43,875 bases of DNA from positions 1 through 43,875 of the forward strand of contig JAAZZE010000012.1 of NCBI GenBank assembly GCA_014239255.1. Direction: 5' to 3'. How positions within the stretch are numbered: position 1 is the first letter of the stretch; the number at the start of each line of letters is the position of its first letter. This DNA is from Gammaproteobacteria bacterium (GTDB lineage Bacteria; Pseudomonadota; Gammaproteobacteria; Arenicellales; UBA868). A program made the position numbers and the translations under genes. Below are positions 16,845 through 23,931 of this stretch, one piece after another. Below the pieces are notes generated by a model. That model had not been told where the DNA came from. It did not search any database and saw nothing but the letters and a program-made list of their open reading frames with translations.

Positions 16845-17918
16845 TTAGAAACGGATATGCGTAGATGCGTTAAGACTCGGACGTGAACCACGCCAGTTAT
16901 CGATATGGAACTTGGTGAACGGTAAACCAGTTGCCTCAAAAAAGCGCGGCCAACCGATACGATCGATCCAGTCATTGATGCGCTCCCAGTCCCGTGCGTC
17001 TTCCTTATAGGCCTTCAGGATGCGCTTAACAATGGCAGTGGCTTCAGGCCAGCGCGGTGGGTTGTTAGGCACACCGGAGGCTACTAACTTTTGAAAACTT
17101 GGCTTGCTACGTGCATTGGAATGATTGCCGCCCACCCAGATCGCCAACTTGCTATGCTCAGGATCATTGATCTGCATCGGCGGACACGGTGGATAGCAGG
17201 CCCCACAGCAGATGCACTTTTTCTCATCGACCTCTAAGGTAGGCTTGCCATTGACCTGTGCTGGGCGAATCGCAGCCACCGGGCAACGTGCCACTACTGA
17301 GGGTCTTTCGCAAACGTTAGCCACCAGGTCGTGATTAATCTTCGGTGGCTTGGTATGCTGCACGTTGATAGCGATATCTCCCTGACCGCCGCAGTTAATC
17401 TGGCAGCAGGAAGTGGTGATATGGACCCGGTTGGGCATGTTACAGTTTTTGAACTCGTCAATGAGTTCATCCATCATAGCCTTGACCACGCCCGACGCGT
17501 CAGTACCGGGTATGTCACAGTGCAACCAGCCCTGAGTGTGTGCGATCATCGCCACTGAATTGGCAGTACCACCAACCACGAAGCCGGCTTCTTCCAGCGC
17601 GCTAATCAGTGGCTCGATTTTGAGCTCGTCCGCCACCATGTACTCGATGTTGCTGCGGATAGTAAACCGTACATGACCATCAGCATACTGATCACCAATG
17701 TCGCATAATGTTCTCAGGGTAAATACATCCAGAATACGCTGGGTTCCAGCCTTGACTGTCCACAGTGCGTCACCGCTTTGGGCAACGTGACGAAGCACGC
17801 CGGGACGGGGATGGTCATGCCAACGCCACTGCCCAAAGTTCTTAATCATCATCGGGTGCATATACTGGAACCCATCAGGGCAGCCCGACTCAATCGGCTG
17901 GCGCATTTCCTTAGCCAT
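16845..17918 (-). CDS. dsrB: DsrB, reverse-type dissimilatory sulfite reductase beta subunit
   Basis: The 357-aa protein has the siroheme-4Fe-4S ligand motifs of sulfite reductases (TTSCCQINCGGQGDIAI) and an inserted ferredoxin domain (CICCGACYPPC, plus the preceding CPVAAIRP). With DsrA it forms the alpha2 beta2 siroheme enzyme that, in sulfur oxidisers, works in the oxidative direction, turning DsrC-bound sulfur into sulfite or a DsrC trisulfide. The start MAKEMRQPIESGCPDGFQ is typical. The gap to dsrA is 50 bases. Confidence 0.97.
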   Translation of the reverse strand: MAKEMRQPIESGCPDGFQYMHPMMIKNFGQWRWHDHPRPGVLRHVAQSGDALWTVKAGTQRILDVFTLRTLCDIGDQYADGHVRFTIRSNIEYMVADELKIEPLISALEEAGFVVGGTANSVAMIAHTQGWLHCDIPGTDASGVVKAMMDELIDEFKNCNMPNRVHITTSCCQINCGGQGDIAINVQHTKPPKINHDLVANVCERPSVVARCPVAAIRPAQVNGKPTLEVDEKKCICCGACYPPCPPMQINDPEHSKLAIWVGGNHSNARSKPSFQKLVASGVPNNPPRWPEATAIVKRILKAYKEDARDWERINDWIDRIGWPRFFEATGLPFTKFHIDNWRGSRPSLNASTHIRF

Positions 17919-17968
17919 TTTTCTCTCCGGTAAACGTTCGGGGTTGTTTTGTGATCAGATTGGCCGAC

Positions 17969-19237
17969 TTAACCGGCTGCTGACTGGCGATCTTCGACCT
18001 GGCGTTCAAACCATTTAACCGCTTCTTCATCCCAGCCATCCATACGCACATAAGAAGATTGGCGCGGGCTCGCAATCATGTGCGGATCAACGTCAATACC
18101 AATCCCTTCAAGGAAGTTGACCAGACCGATGCGTTCGATCATCTCACCACAGCGTTCGTGCTCAAGGCCATTTTCTGCCCAGAAATCGATAGTACTTTCC
18201 GCGATCTCGGTAATTCTCTCGTAGTCCTCTTCGGTTTCCAGCTTCATGAACGGCACGATCACCGTGCCCATCAGATCGCCGATCTTCAGCGTACGTTTTC
18301 CTCCCATTAGTACCGTTACGCCCTTGTCGTCTCCGGGCGAAAACGCCTTCGGAACAACATTGAGGCAGTGCATACAGCGCACGCAATTACGGTTGTCGAT
18401 CTCAACTGAGTCATCATCTTTGAGACTCATGCAACGGGTTGGGCAACGGGTAATGATATTGTCGATGGTGTGCTGGCGACCTTTTGTCGCAACGTAGGCT
18501 TTCCAGGCTTCCTGGTCCACCTTCATGTTATCGCGCCAGGTTCCAATTACCGCCATGTCGGCGCGCTCAATCGAATTCATGCAGTCGTTGGGACAACCTG
18601 ACACCTTGAATTTGAATTTGTACGGCAAAGCTGGACGATGCACGTCATCAGTGAAATTATTAACCAGGGTTCGGTGAATCTTGTGCTCGTTGGCGCACGA
18701 CTGTTCACAACGCGCACCGCCGACACAAGACATAGCGGTGCGCACGCAGGGGCCGGCACCACCCAAGTCAAAACCATACTCGTTGATCTCGTCAAAGAAG
18801 TGCTGGGTATTATCGGTGGTCGCACCAATAAACATGATGTTCCCGGTCTGGCCATGGAATGTCACCAGGCCCGAACCCCATTTCTCCCAGCTGTTGGCTA
18901 ACTGGCGAAGCATATCGGTGCTGTAGTGATTTCCGGCTGGCGGCTGAACCCGTAGGGTGTGAAACTCCCTGGACTCGGGGAACTGCTGGCCAACCTCCGA
19001 GAACCGCGGAATGATTCCGCCACCGTAACCGTAAACGCTAACCGTGCCTCCTTTCCAATAGCCCTTGCGGGTTTCGTAGGAGTGTTCGAGTTGGCCGAGC
19101 AAATCATTCGCCACCCCGTTAATACGATCAGTCGGATGCTCGTCACGCAGGCGCTTAATACCAGAGACAAAACTCGGCCAGGGACCACTTTCCAGTTCGT
19201 CCAGCATCGGGGTTTCATGTTGCTTGTTATCAGCCAT
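17969..19237 (-). CDS. dsrA: DsrA, reverse-type dissimilatory sulfite reductase alpha subunit
   Basis: The 422-aa protein contains the siroheme-linked cysteine set (CVRTAMSCVGGARCEQSC), the KFKVSGCPNDC segment and a ferredoxin insert (CVRCMHCLNVVP). It is the first gene of the dsr operon. A clear ribosome-binding site (CGGAG, about 9 bases before ATG) supports the start. The gene order that follows, especially dsrEFH and dsrL, marks the enzyme as the oxidative (rDsr) type. The upstream region carries a palindrome at 19439-19454. Confidence 0.97.
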   Translation of the reverse strand: MADNKQHETPMLDELESGPWPSFVSGIKRLRDEHPTDRINGVANDLLGQLEHSYETRKGYWKGGTVSVYGYGGGIIPRFSEVGQQFPESREFHTLRVQPPAGNHYSTDMLRQLANSWEKWGSGLVTFHGQTGNIMFIGATTDNTQHFFDEINEYGFDLGGAGPCVRTAMSCVGGARCEQSCANEHKIHRTLVNNFTDDVHRPALPYKFKFKVSGCPNDCMNSIERADMAVIGTWRDNMKVDQEAWKAYVATKGRQHTIDNIITRCPTRCMSLKDDDSVEIDNRNCVRCMHCLNVVPKAFSPGDDKGVTVLMGGKRTLKIGDLMGTVIVPFMKLETEEDYERITEIAESTIDFWAENGLEHERCGEMIERIGLVNFLEGIGIDVDPHMIASPRQSSYVRMDGWDEEAVKWFERQVEDRQSAAG

Positions 19238-19617
19238 AACCAGTACTCCGTTTTGTTTGTGGCACCATACGGTGATAAGCGCCGTCTCGATGGTCGATTC
19301 ATTCGCTTGGGCTGTCCGCCTCTAGAAGGTTTTACAACCCGACGGCCCGTACCACGAGGGTGCTGAAGTGGCTCCATTGTATGCACTGTCCAAGGTCGCA
19401 CCATTCCCCGGGAGGGTATGCCTCACAAAAAACCGTCTTATCCCCATGGGGATAGGATTTATCTTGCAGTGCACAAAATTTCTTTTAAGCCACGGGTGCG
19501 GCTTCTCCAAAAGACTCCATGTATTCAGATGCTTAGTAGGCCAAGGCCGGCTGCGCAAAGCCAGCAAGTGTGTTTACTGACACTAAACCATCGATCCAAG
19601 CCTAGCGAAACAACCTT
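19238..19617. promoter_or_regulatory. Divergent control region between dsrA and the TauD-like gene
   Basis: These 380 bases separate dsrA (-) from the oxygenase-like gene (+) and hold no convincing gene. Seen here are the dsrA ribosome-binding site, the 16-bp palindrome at 19439-19454, and AT-rich stretches on both sides of it. A GATA-(5 bp)-TATC inverted repeat overlaps the palindrome edge (19451-19463). No -35/-10 pair of high quality was found on either strand, which fits an activator-dependent promoter (inference). Confidence 0.6.
19439..19454. promoter_or_regulatory. Perfect 16-bp palindrome with NarL-type 7-2-7 geometry
   Basis: The sequence TATCCCCATGGGGATA equals its own reverse complement. 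Read as two heptamers around a 2-bp spacer it gives TATCCCC-AT-GGGGATA. The NarL/NarP consensus is TACYYMT-NN-AKRRGTA, so each half matches at five of seven positions. It lies about 200 bases upstream of the dsrA start and 160 or more bases upstream of the divergent gene. A NarL-like regulator is encoded just after the dsr operon. The link between the two is an inference. Confidence 0.5.
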
Positions 19618-20625
19618 TTGGGAGAGTTTGCGTCATCGCGTCAAAGGCTAGAATTTGGCTCCGTTCCTGCTACCCAGACGGGATACCCAGCACCTGTGCC
19701 TCTTTGCGAATCCGAAATCACCCGAGCTGCCAGAACTCAATCTGGGATACCAGCACACCTCAGGGAAGACAATTTCTCACGTTGGTGGGATGATCGTCTT
19801 GCACGATACCGGGGAGCGATTGAAGACCTTAGCGTCGAGATCGATAATCCTTTGAAACTCAGCGCTAACGAACGTCACGCCCTGGCCGCGCGGGTACGCG
19901 ATACCAACATGGCCATCTATCGATGTCGCCAACCAGGAAATGTTGACCGTGCGGCCATACAGGCGCTGACATCGCAACTGGGCCTGGGAAAACCAGACAG
20001 CAACCTGTGCGCTGCCGATGACGGCCTGAGCGAACTCGAAGTCAATCATAGCCCCACGCATCAACGCTATATTCCCTACAGCAACCGTCCGATTGGCTGG
20101 CATACTGATGGCTACTACCACACGCCAGAACGCACCATCCGAGCCATGACGCTGCATTGCGTTCGCCCGGCCATAAGCGACGGCACACTTCAGGTCATTG
20201 ATCACGAAATCGTATTTGGTCTGCTACACCGTTGTGATCCTCGATACACCATGGCGCTCAGCCAGTCAGACACAATGACCATACCGGCAAATGAAGCAGC
20301 CGGGTCTGGCGTGCGCGCCAGCGTGAGTGGACCGGTTTTTTCTCATAACGGTGATGTACTGCAAATGCGCTATAGCGCGCGCAAGCGCAACATTATCTGG
20401 AAAAACGATTCCGTTGTTCGTGAAGCCATCGCGGCACTACAGGAAATTCTGGATTCATGTGCTGAGTTGGCTGTAACCCACCGACTGTTATCTGGCGAAG
20501 GTCTGGTATGTAACAACGTGCCACATCGACGTGATGGATTTACCGACTCATCACAGCCAGAGTGTGCCCGCCTTATCTACCGCGGACGCTACACCCAGGC
20601 ACTAACTACAATGGTTTTAAGGTAA
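19618..20625 (+). CDS. TauD/TfdA-like Fe(II)/2-oxoglutarate-dependent oxygenase, substrate unknown
   Basis: The open frame encodes up to 335 aa. The iron-binding motif is complete: HxD in RPIGWHTDGYYH (His162, Asp164) and the distal histidine in CNNVPHRRDGF (His303). An arginine in RLIYRGRY could bind 2-oxoglutarate. These fit the TauD/TfdA/clavaminate synthase-like fold, although the rest does not look like taurine dioxygenase. The frame opens with TTG at 19618; a GTG at 19696 is an alternative, and neither has a strong ribosome-binding site. It is the first gene of a + strand block divergent from dsrA. It would use O2, so it is active only when oxygen is present. The substrate is unknown. 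Confidence 0.8.
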   Translation: MGEFASSRQRLEFGSVPATQTGYPAPVPLCESEITRAARTQSGIPAHLREDNFSRWWDDRLARYRGAIEDLSVEIDNPLKLSANERHALAARVRDTNMAIYRCRQPGNVDRAAIQALTSQLGLGKPDSNLCAADDGLSELEVNHSPTHQRYIPYSNRPIGWHTDGYYHTPERTIRAMTLHCVRPAISDGTLQVIDHEIVFGLLHRCDPRYTMALSQSDTMTIPANEAAGSGVRASVSGPVFSHNGDVLQMRYSARKRNIIWKNDSVVREAIAALQEILDSCAELAVTHRLLSGEGLVCNNVPHRRDGFTDSSQPECARLIYRGRYTQALTTMVLR

Positions 20626-20632
20626 ATGGCCC

Positions 20633-20845
20633 ATGCTCTGGATCAGTGAACTCATGCTGCAGAACCAGCCTATCTCTTTCGCGCATCTGATTACACTGGT
20701 GCGTGAAAAAGCACGTAGTGGCGAGTGTTTCCTACGTATGGATGTCAAACCGCCCTACCCCGACACACCGGATAACTGGGAAGACCAGATCGAGAGCGTA
20801 TTCACTGCGGCACTCGATGCCGGCACCGGCAAGACACGGCCATGA
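20633..20845 (+). CDS. Uncharacterised 70-aa protein
   Basis: I do not recognise this small protein. It starts MLWISELMLQNQPISFAHLI and reads as one or two helices followed by a proline-rich acidic part (KPPYPDTPDNWEDQ) and another helix. The start lies 7 bases after the oxygenase stop, with AAGG in front. The end overlaps the next gene by ATGA. Tight packing between two longer genes on the same strand supports a real gene that is co-translated with its neighbours. Confidence 0.65.
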   Translation: MLWISELMLQNQPISFAHLITLVREKARSGECFLRMDVKPPYPDTPDNWEDQIESVFTAALDAGTGKTRP

Positions 20846-21546
20846 AACACCTAGGGCCGGGTTTTGACCTCGGCGCTGAGTCAGGTGAAGACACTGGCGC
20901 ATCCACCGATGCGTTACAGGCACAACTTAGCGCTGTGCGCGACCGCCTAAAAGAAAGCGAGGTTGCAATCGAATCAGCACAATGGTGTGAACTGGCACTG
21001 CAGGAGAGCCGACTGCTTGTCAACCTGGACGAAGGCGCACAGGCCTGGCACAGCGCTCAACGTCGTTTCGAACAGTTTTGCGCTGGGGGACTCTGGGCGC
21101 AAGCCGCTGAAGCCACCCGGGTGATGTTCCAATCTGGTGAGCCCGATGCGCTGGTCGCACTGGGACACGCTGTCTGGCTCGCAGTCACCTTTCCTGTCGA
21201 CCCGGAGTTGTCGGTTGCCCTACTTCAGGACATTGTCGATGAGACGCCAGATGATTCAGACGGCGCAGCCGTGGCAGCAGCCACTGCCGCCTACGTCGTG
21301 GATCTTCGGGCGCAAGGTAACAAGCGTGAATCTCTGTCCTTCTTTGCCAACCAACTGCTGGGCACCGTCGCACGACGACACAGCGGCATAGAAAAACAGG
21401 AAGATTTCGAGCAATGGATTCAACGCCTGGAACTTGATGATCCAGCACAGTTCCTGCCGCGCCTACGCAATGTGGTGGACGTACTGGTACAGGATAACTG
21501 GTGGATAGATCGCGATCTCATCCAAGCCTCGCTGCCCATACAATGA
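20842..21546 (+). CDS. Uncharacterised 234-aa helical protein, possibly repeat-like
   Basis: No family is recognised. The protein has no signal peptide or membrane segment. From about residue 30 it is rich in Ala, Leu, Glu and Gln in amphipathic patterns (QLSAVRDRLKESEVAIESAQ, WAQAAEATRVMFQSGEPDAL), which suggests helical hairpins similar to TPR solenoids. It is acidic. It starts inside the end of the 70-aa gene and its stop overlaps the likely ATG of the Cas6-like gene (ATGA at 21543). Coupled translation suggests that it may form a complex with the RAMP protein, but that is an inference. Confidence 0.75.
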   Translation: MKHLGPGFDLGAESGEDTGASTDALQAQLSAVRDRLKESEVAIESAQWCELALQESRLLVNLDEGAQAWHSAQRRFEQFCAGGLWAQAAEATRVMFQSGEPDALVALGHAVWLAVTFPVDPELSVALLQDIVDETPDDSDGAAVAAATAAYVVDLRAQGNKRESLSFFANQLLGTVARRHSGIEKQEDFEQWIQRLELDDPAQFLPRLRNVVDVLVQDNWWIDRDLIQASLPIQ

Positions 21547-22262
21547 CAACAATTATGGAAACCTCCAACTATTGGCGCGAGATCCCAACCCAAGCCGTGA
21601 CACCCGATATCGATCCTGTCGTTGACCTGGTGTTTAGTATCCGTGGCCGGCAGATTCCAGCCGATCACGCATGGCCTCTGTCCGAGGCTATCACCCAGGT
21701 TCTGCCCTGGTTAGCACAGCAAGAACAAGCCGGCATTCACTTGATTCACGGGGCTCAGTCGAGCAATGGCTGGCAACAACCTCCGGACGACGGCACGATC
21801 GAACTGTCAGCCAGAACCCGCTTCGTACTGCGCATTCCCTCTGCGAGCGTGGATGCAGCCAGAGTTCTGACCGGGCAAACACTGGATATCTCGGGCTATT
21901 CCATCGACCTGTTGCAGGCCCGTGTGCGAGCGCTGCTGCCGCTCACAACGATTCTCGCACGCCATGTCCGTGCCGGGGATTCCGGCGATACTGAAAGCGC
22001 CTTTCTCGAGGACGCAGTAAACTGGCTTTCCGATCTGTCCATTACCCCACGCAAAATGCTGTGCGGTCGCGCCCATCGCTTGAACGCTCCTCAAGGTGCG
22101 ATCCTTACCCGAAGTCTGCTGTTGGCCGAACTAACGCCCAGGGAATCTACGCTTTTGCAACAACAGGGACTGGGTCAGGGGCGCCTGATGGGTTTCGGTC
22201 TATTCATGCCATACAAGAGTATTGATGCGGTATACGAGGCGCGGCCAAACATCAACGACTAG
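21543..22262 (+). CDS. Cas6/Cmx6-like RAMP-fold RNA-binding protein, no CRISPR array nearby
   Basis: The 239-aa protein resembles the Cmx6 branch of Cas6, the endoribonucleases that cut CRISPR precursor RNA. The N-terminal part has the family pattern VDLVFSIRGRQIPADHAWPL followed by VLPWL. The central part has LSARTRFVLRIPSASVDAAR and LTGQTLDISGYSIDL, and the C-terminus carries the RAMP glycine-rich loop GLGQGRLMGFGLFMPYKS. Histidines in PADHA and LIHGA are candidate catalytic residues. The ATG at 21543 overlaps the preceding stop; GTG at 21501 and ATG at 21555 are alternatives. No other cas gene and no repeat array is present in the window. The assignment rests on pattern recognition; actual nuclease activity is unknown. 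Confidence 0.78.
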   Translation: MTTIMETSNYWREIPTQAVTPDIDPVVDLVFSIRGRQIPADHAWPLSEAITQVLPWLAQQEQAGIHLIHGAQSSNGWQQPPDDGTIELSARTRFVLRIPSASVDAARVLTGQTLDISGYSIDLLQARVRALLPLTTILARHVRAGDSGDTESAFLEDAVNWLSDLSITPRKMLCGRAHRLNAPQGAILTRSLLLAELTPRESTLLQQQGLGQGRLMGFGLFMPYKSIDAVYEARPNIND

Positions 22263-22301
22263 GGAAAACTGAGTTGAGCAACATACGAAATGGAGTACGA
22301 C

Positions 22302-22640
22302 ATGCCAATTGAAGTCGATGGAAAAATAATTGCCACAACCGCGAGTGCCTTTCTCGAAGACCCTGATGAGTGGAGTAAAACAGTCGCCGAGACTATGGCA
22401 GCAGCGGAGGGACTGGAGTTGACTGCGCAGCACTGGGATGTCATCGACTATCTGCGTAAGGAATATTTCGAGAATAACGGCCATCAGCCGAATAATCGTG
22501 CCCTGCTTAAAGAGATGGGCGGACTCTGGGGACACAAAGTCAATAACAAGGAGTTGTTTGACCTTTTCCCTGGCAATCCGAGTAAGCAGGCTGGCCGTTT
22601 GTCAGGACTCCCGGAAAGCATGCGCAAAGGTGGCTACTGA
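22302..22640 (+). CDS. DsrC/TusE-family protein lacking both cysteines (RspA-like)
   Basis: The 112-aa protein follows the DsrC fold closely: MPIEVDGKIIATTASAFLED, WDVIDYLRKEYFENNGHQPN, then LFDLFPGNPSKQAGRLSGLP. In true DsrC the C-terminal arm holds two cysteines. Here the first is glycine (Gly98 in KQAGRL) and the arm ends ESMRKGGY without cysteine; the whole protein has none. It cannot carry sulfur and is likely regulatory, like the DsrC-like proteins named RspA in the literature. ATG at 22302 has GGAG six bases in front and is preferred over the ATG at 22290. It lies 39 bases after the Cas6-like gene. Confidence 0.9.
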   Translation: MPIEVDGKIIATTASAFLEDPDEWSKTVAETMAAAEGLELTAQHWDVIDYLRKEYFENNGHQPNNRALLKEMGGLWGHKVNNKELFDLFPGNPSKQAGRLSGLPESMRKGGY

Positions 22641-22709
22641 CAGGCCCTGGCCTGATTGAATGACCCAGATTCCAACCAATTCATACCCGACATATCGAGG
22701 ACACAACCC

Positions 22710-22913
22710 ATGAGCGAAAAACGAGAACTGATCCGCAAAATGATACAGATGCAGCGTGAGTTCATAGCCCAGGAACAGCAGGGTGGAATCGAGCAGAAAG
22801 ATTATTTTCTCCCAGACAATAATCAAAAACTCTCGGACTACCGTGAGTCTTATGCAAAGGTGGCCGCACGCGTTATCGATTTGGCACACGAGGAAAAAGG
22901 CTCTCGCCGCTGA
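22710..22913 (+). CDS. Uncharacterised 67-aa protein
   Basis: The small protein starts MSEKRELIRKMIQMQREFIA and contains an ELIRKMIxMQxxFI helix, an aromatic YFLPDNNQ turn and a second helix (YAKVAARVIDLAHEEKGSRR). A ribosome-binding site (CGAGG) lies about 10 bases before the ATG at 22710, so the 54-base in-frame extension upstream (ATG at 22656) is less likely. It contains no cysteine, signal or membrane segment. Its position after the DsrC-like gene suggests the same transcript. The frame continues after the TGA for 20 codons to a TAA at 22974. Confidence 0.65.
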   Translation: MSEKRELIRKMIQMQREFIAQEQQGGIEQKDYFLPDNNQKLSDYRESYAKVAARVIDLAHEEKGSRR

Positions 22914-22963
22914 CAGCAGGGCGAACTGTTGGTGCAGGATGACCGTTTCGGTGAATTCATCCG

Positions 22964-23287
22964 TCATGCGCTGTAACAATAACCACGCCAAACCAACCAA
23001 TCATTGACGGCGTCTACAGCAAAAGGATCAACTCGGTGTCCGAATATTGGCGGCTCTTGATAATCTGCCCCCTGCAGGTCCGCTTAATGCTGTTCCCGTA
23101 CGTCGACCCACTCGCCCACCTCGGCCACACCCAGCACAACCTCTAACCCCAACTGCTGGTGCCAGCGGAAATACTCGCGCATGTGCATGAGATATATGCA
23201 CAGCGTATAGCTGCCCGCATGCTGCGCATCCGAAACATCGCAGTTGTGCTGTACAGCGCACAATAATGGCTGTGGCAAGGCTGGCAT
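22964..23287 (-). pseudogene. Broken gene remnant with in-frame stop (conserved HNC...MREYFRW-type protein)
   Basis: On the minus strand the frame from 23287 reads MPALPQPLLCAVQHNCDVSD, then TLCIYLMHMREYFRWHQQLG and WVDVREQH, where a TAA stops it (23084-23086). The same frame then continues with plausible protein sequence (ADLQGADYQEPPIF, HRVDPFAVDAVNDW) to a TGA at 22964-22966. From memory this resembles the N-terminal half of a conserved family of sulfur-cycle bacteria with a CxxxHNC and MREYYRW signature; the expected rest of the gene is absent. The simplest reading is a degraded, truncated gene. A short 67-aa product from 23287 to 23084 cannot be excluded. Confidence 0.55.
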
Positions 23288-23329
23288 AAACAACACCTTA
23301 AGATAGAATCCTTGCCCAGGGCAATGACT

Positions 23330-23917
23330 ATGAAAACCCGAATTCGTGACCAGTGGCAAGACCCCACACGCCAGGCTTCCACTGAGGGTAATGCCTTGGC
23401 GCTGGCCTATGTCTGTTGGCAATTGGCGCTTACATCGGCACGCAATCTGCATGCTGAAGATTTTGTATACCAGGACGATATCCAGCGCGTAGGTGTCATC
23501 CGTGAGTATCTGGTGTTCTTAGCGCACACGGCTGATCGACTGGCCTTCGAGTTACTTGACGAAGCGCAGCGCGCGCCATTTATATCTTCCTTGGCAGCCG
23601 GCTGTGCCAGACATCTTCAGCGCAATACGGAGGAGATCCTGGGCGCCGGAGATTACGCTGGCCAGTTTATCGATGCCCTGAATCGACGTAATAGCGAATA
23701 TGGTCAGTGCGCCTTTGCCAACGGCACCCCGGGTTACAGCCTTCTAAGAGCGTTTGGCGAGAGTATCCAGATTATTATGGGGCACGATCAGACCAATCGC
23801 TGGGTGATTGATCAGGTGATGGACATTGACGGGCCCGAAGCAGTCGCGCAACTCGGGCGATCACTACAAAAACTCTACGCTACCCAAAAGCCTACCCCCA
23901 AAGGAGGCCAGCGCTAA
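23330..23917 (+). CDS. Uncharacterised 195-aa helical protein
   Basis: No family is recognised with confidence. The protein starts MKTRIRDQWQDPTRQASTEG and is mostly alpha-helical, with segments such as LALAYVCWQLALTSARNLHA and YLVFLAHTADRLAFELLDEA, and a later part containing FIDALNRRNSEYGQCAFANG. It has no clear signal peptide. CAGGG upstream fits the ATG at 23330 (or 23324); a TTG at 23312 is less likely. It is the last gene of the + strand block and ends 14 bases from the convergent small gene next to soxB, without a visible terminator. Its start lies about 40 bases from that of the broken minus-strand gene. Confidence 0.75.
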   Translation: MKTRIRDQWQDPTRQASTEGNALALAYVCWQLALTSARNLHAEDFVYQDDIQRVGVIREYLVFLAHTADRLAFELLDEAQRAPFISSLAAGCARHLQRNTEEILGAGDYAGQFIDALNRRNSEYGQCAFANGTPGYSLLRAFGESIQIIMGHDQTNRWVIDQVMDIDGPEAVAQLGRSLQKLYATQKPTPKGGQR

Positions 23918-23931
23918 GTTGCGGGAATCCT

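Noticed and set aside
19368-19651. Short + strand open frames in the dsrA upstream region
   Set aside because: They are overlapping, with unusual composition and no ribosome-binding sites, and they run through the palindrome; they are likely noncoding.
22602-23000. A 132-aa minus-strand open frame antisense to the 67-aa gene
   Set aside because: It overlaps two + strand genes with good start sites and has no recognisable domain; its hydrophobic stretches mirror the antisense of polar codons.
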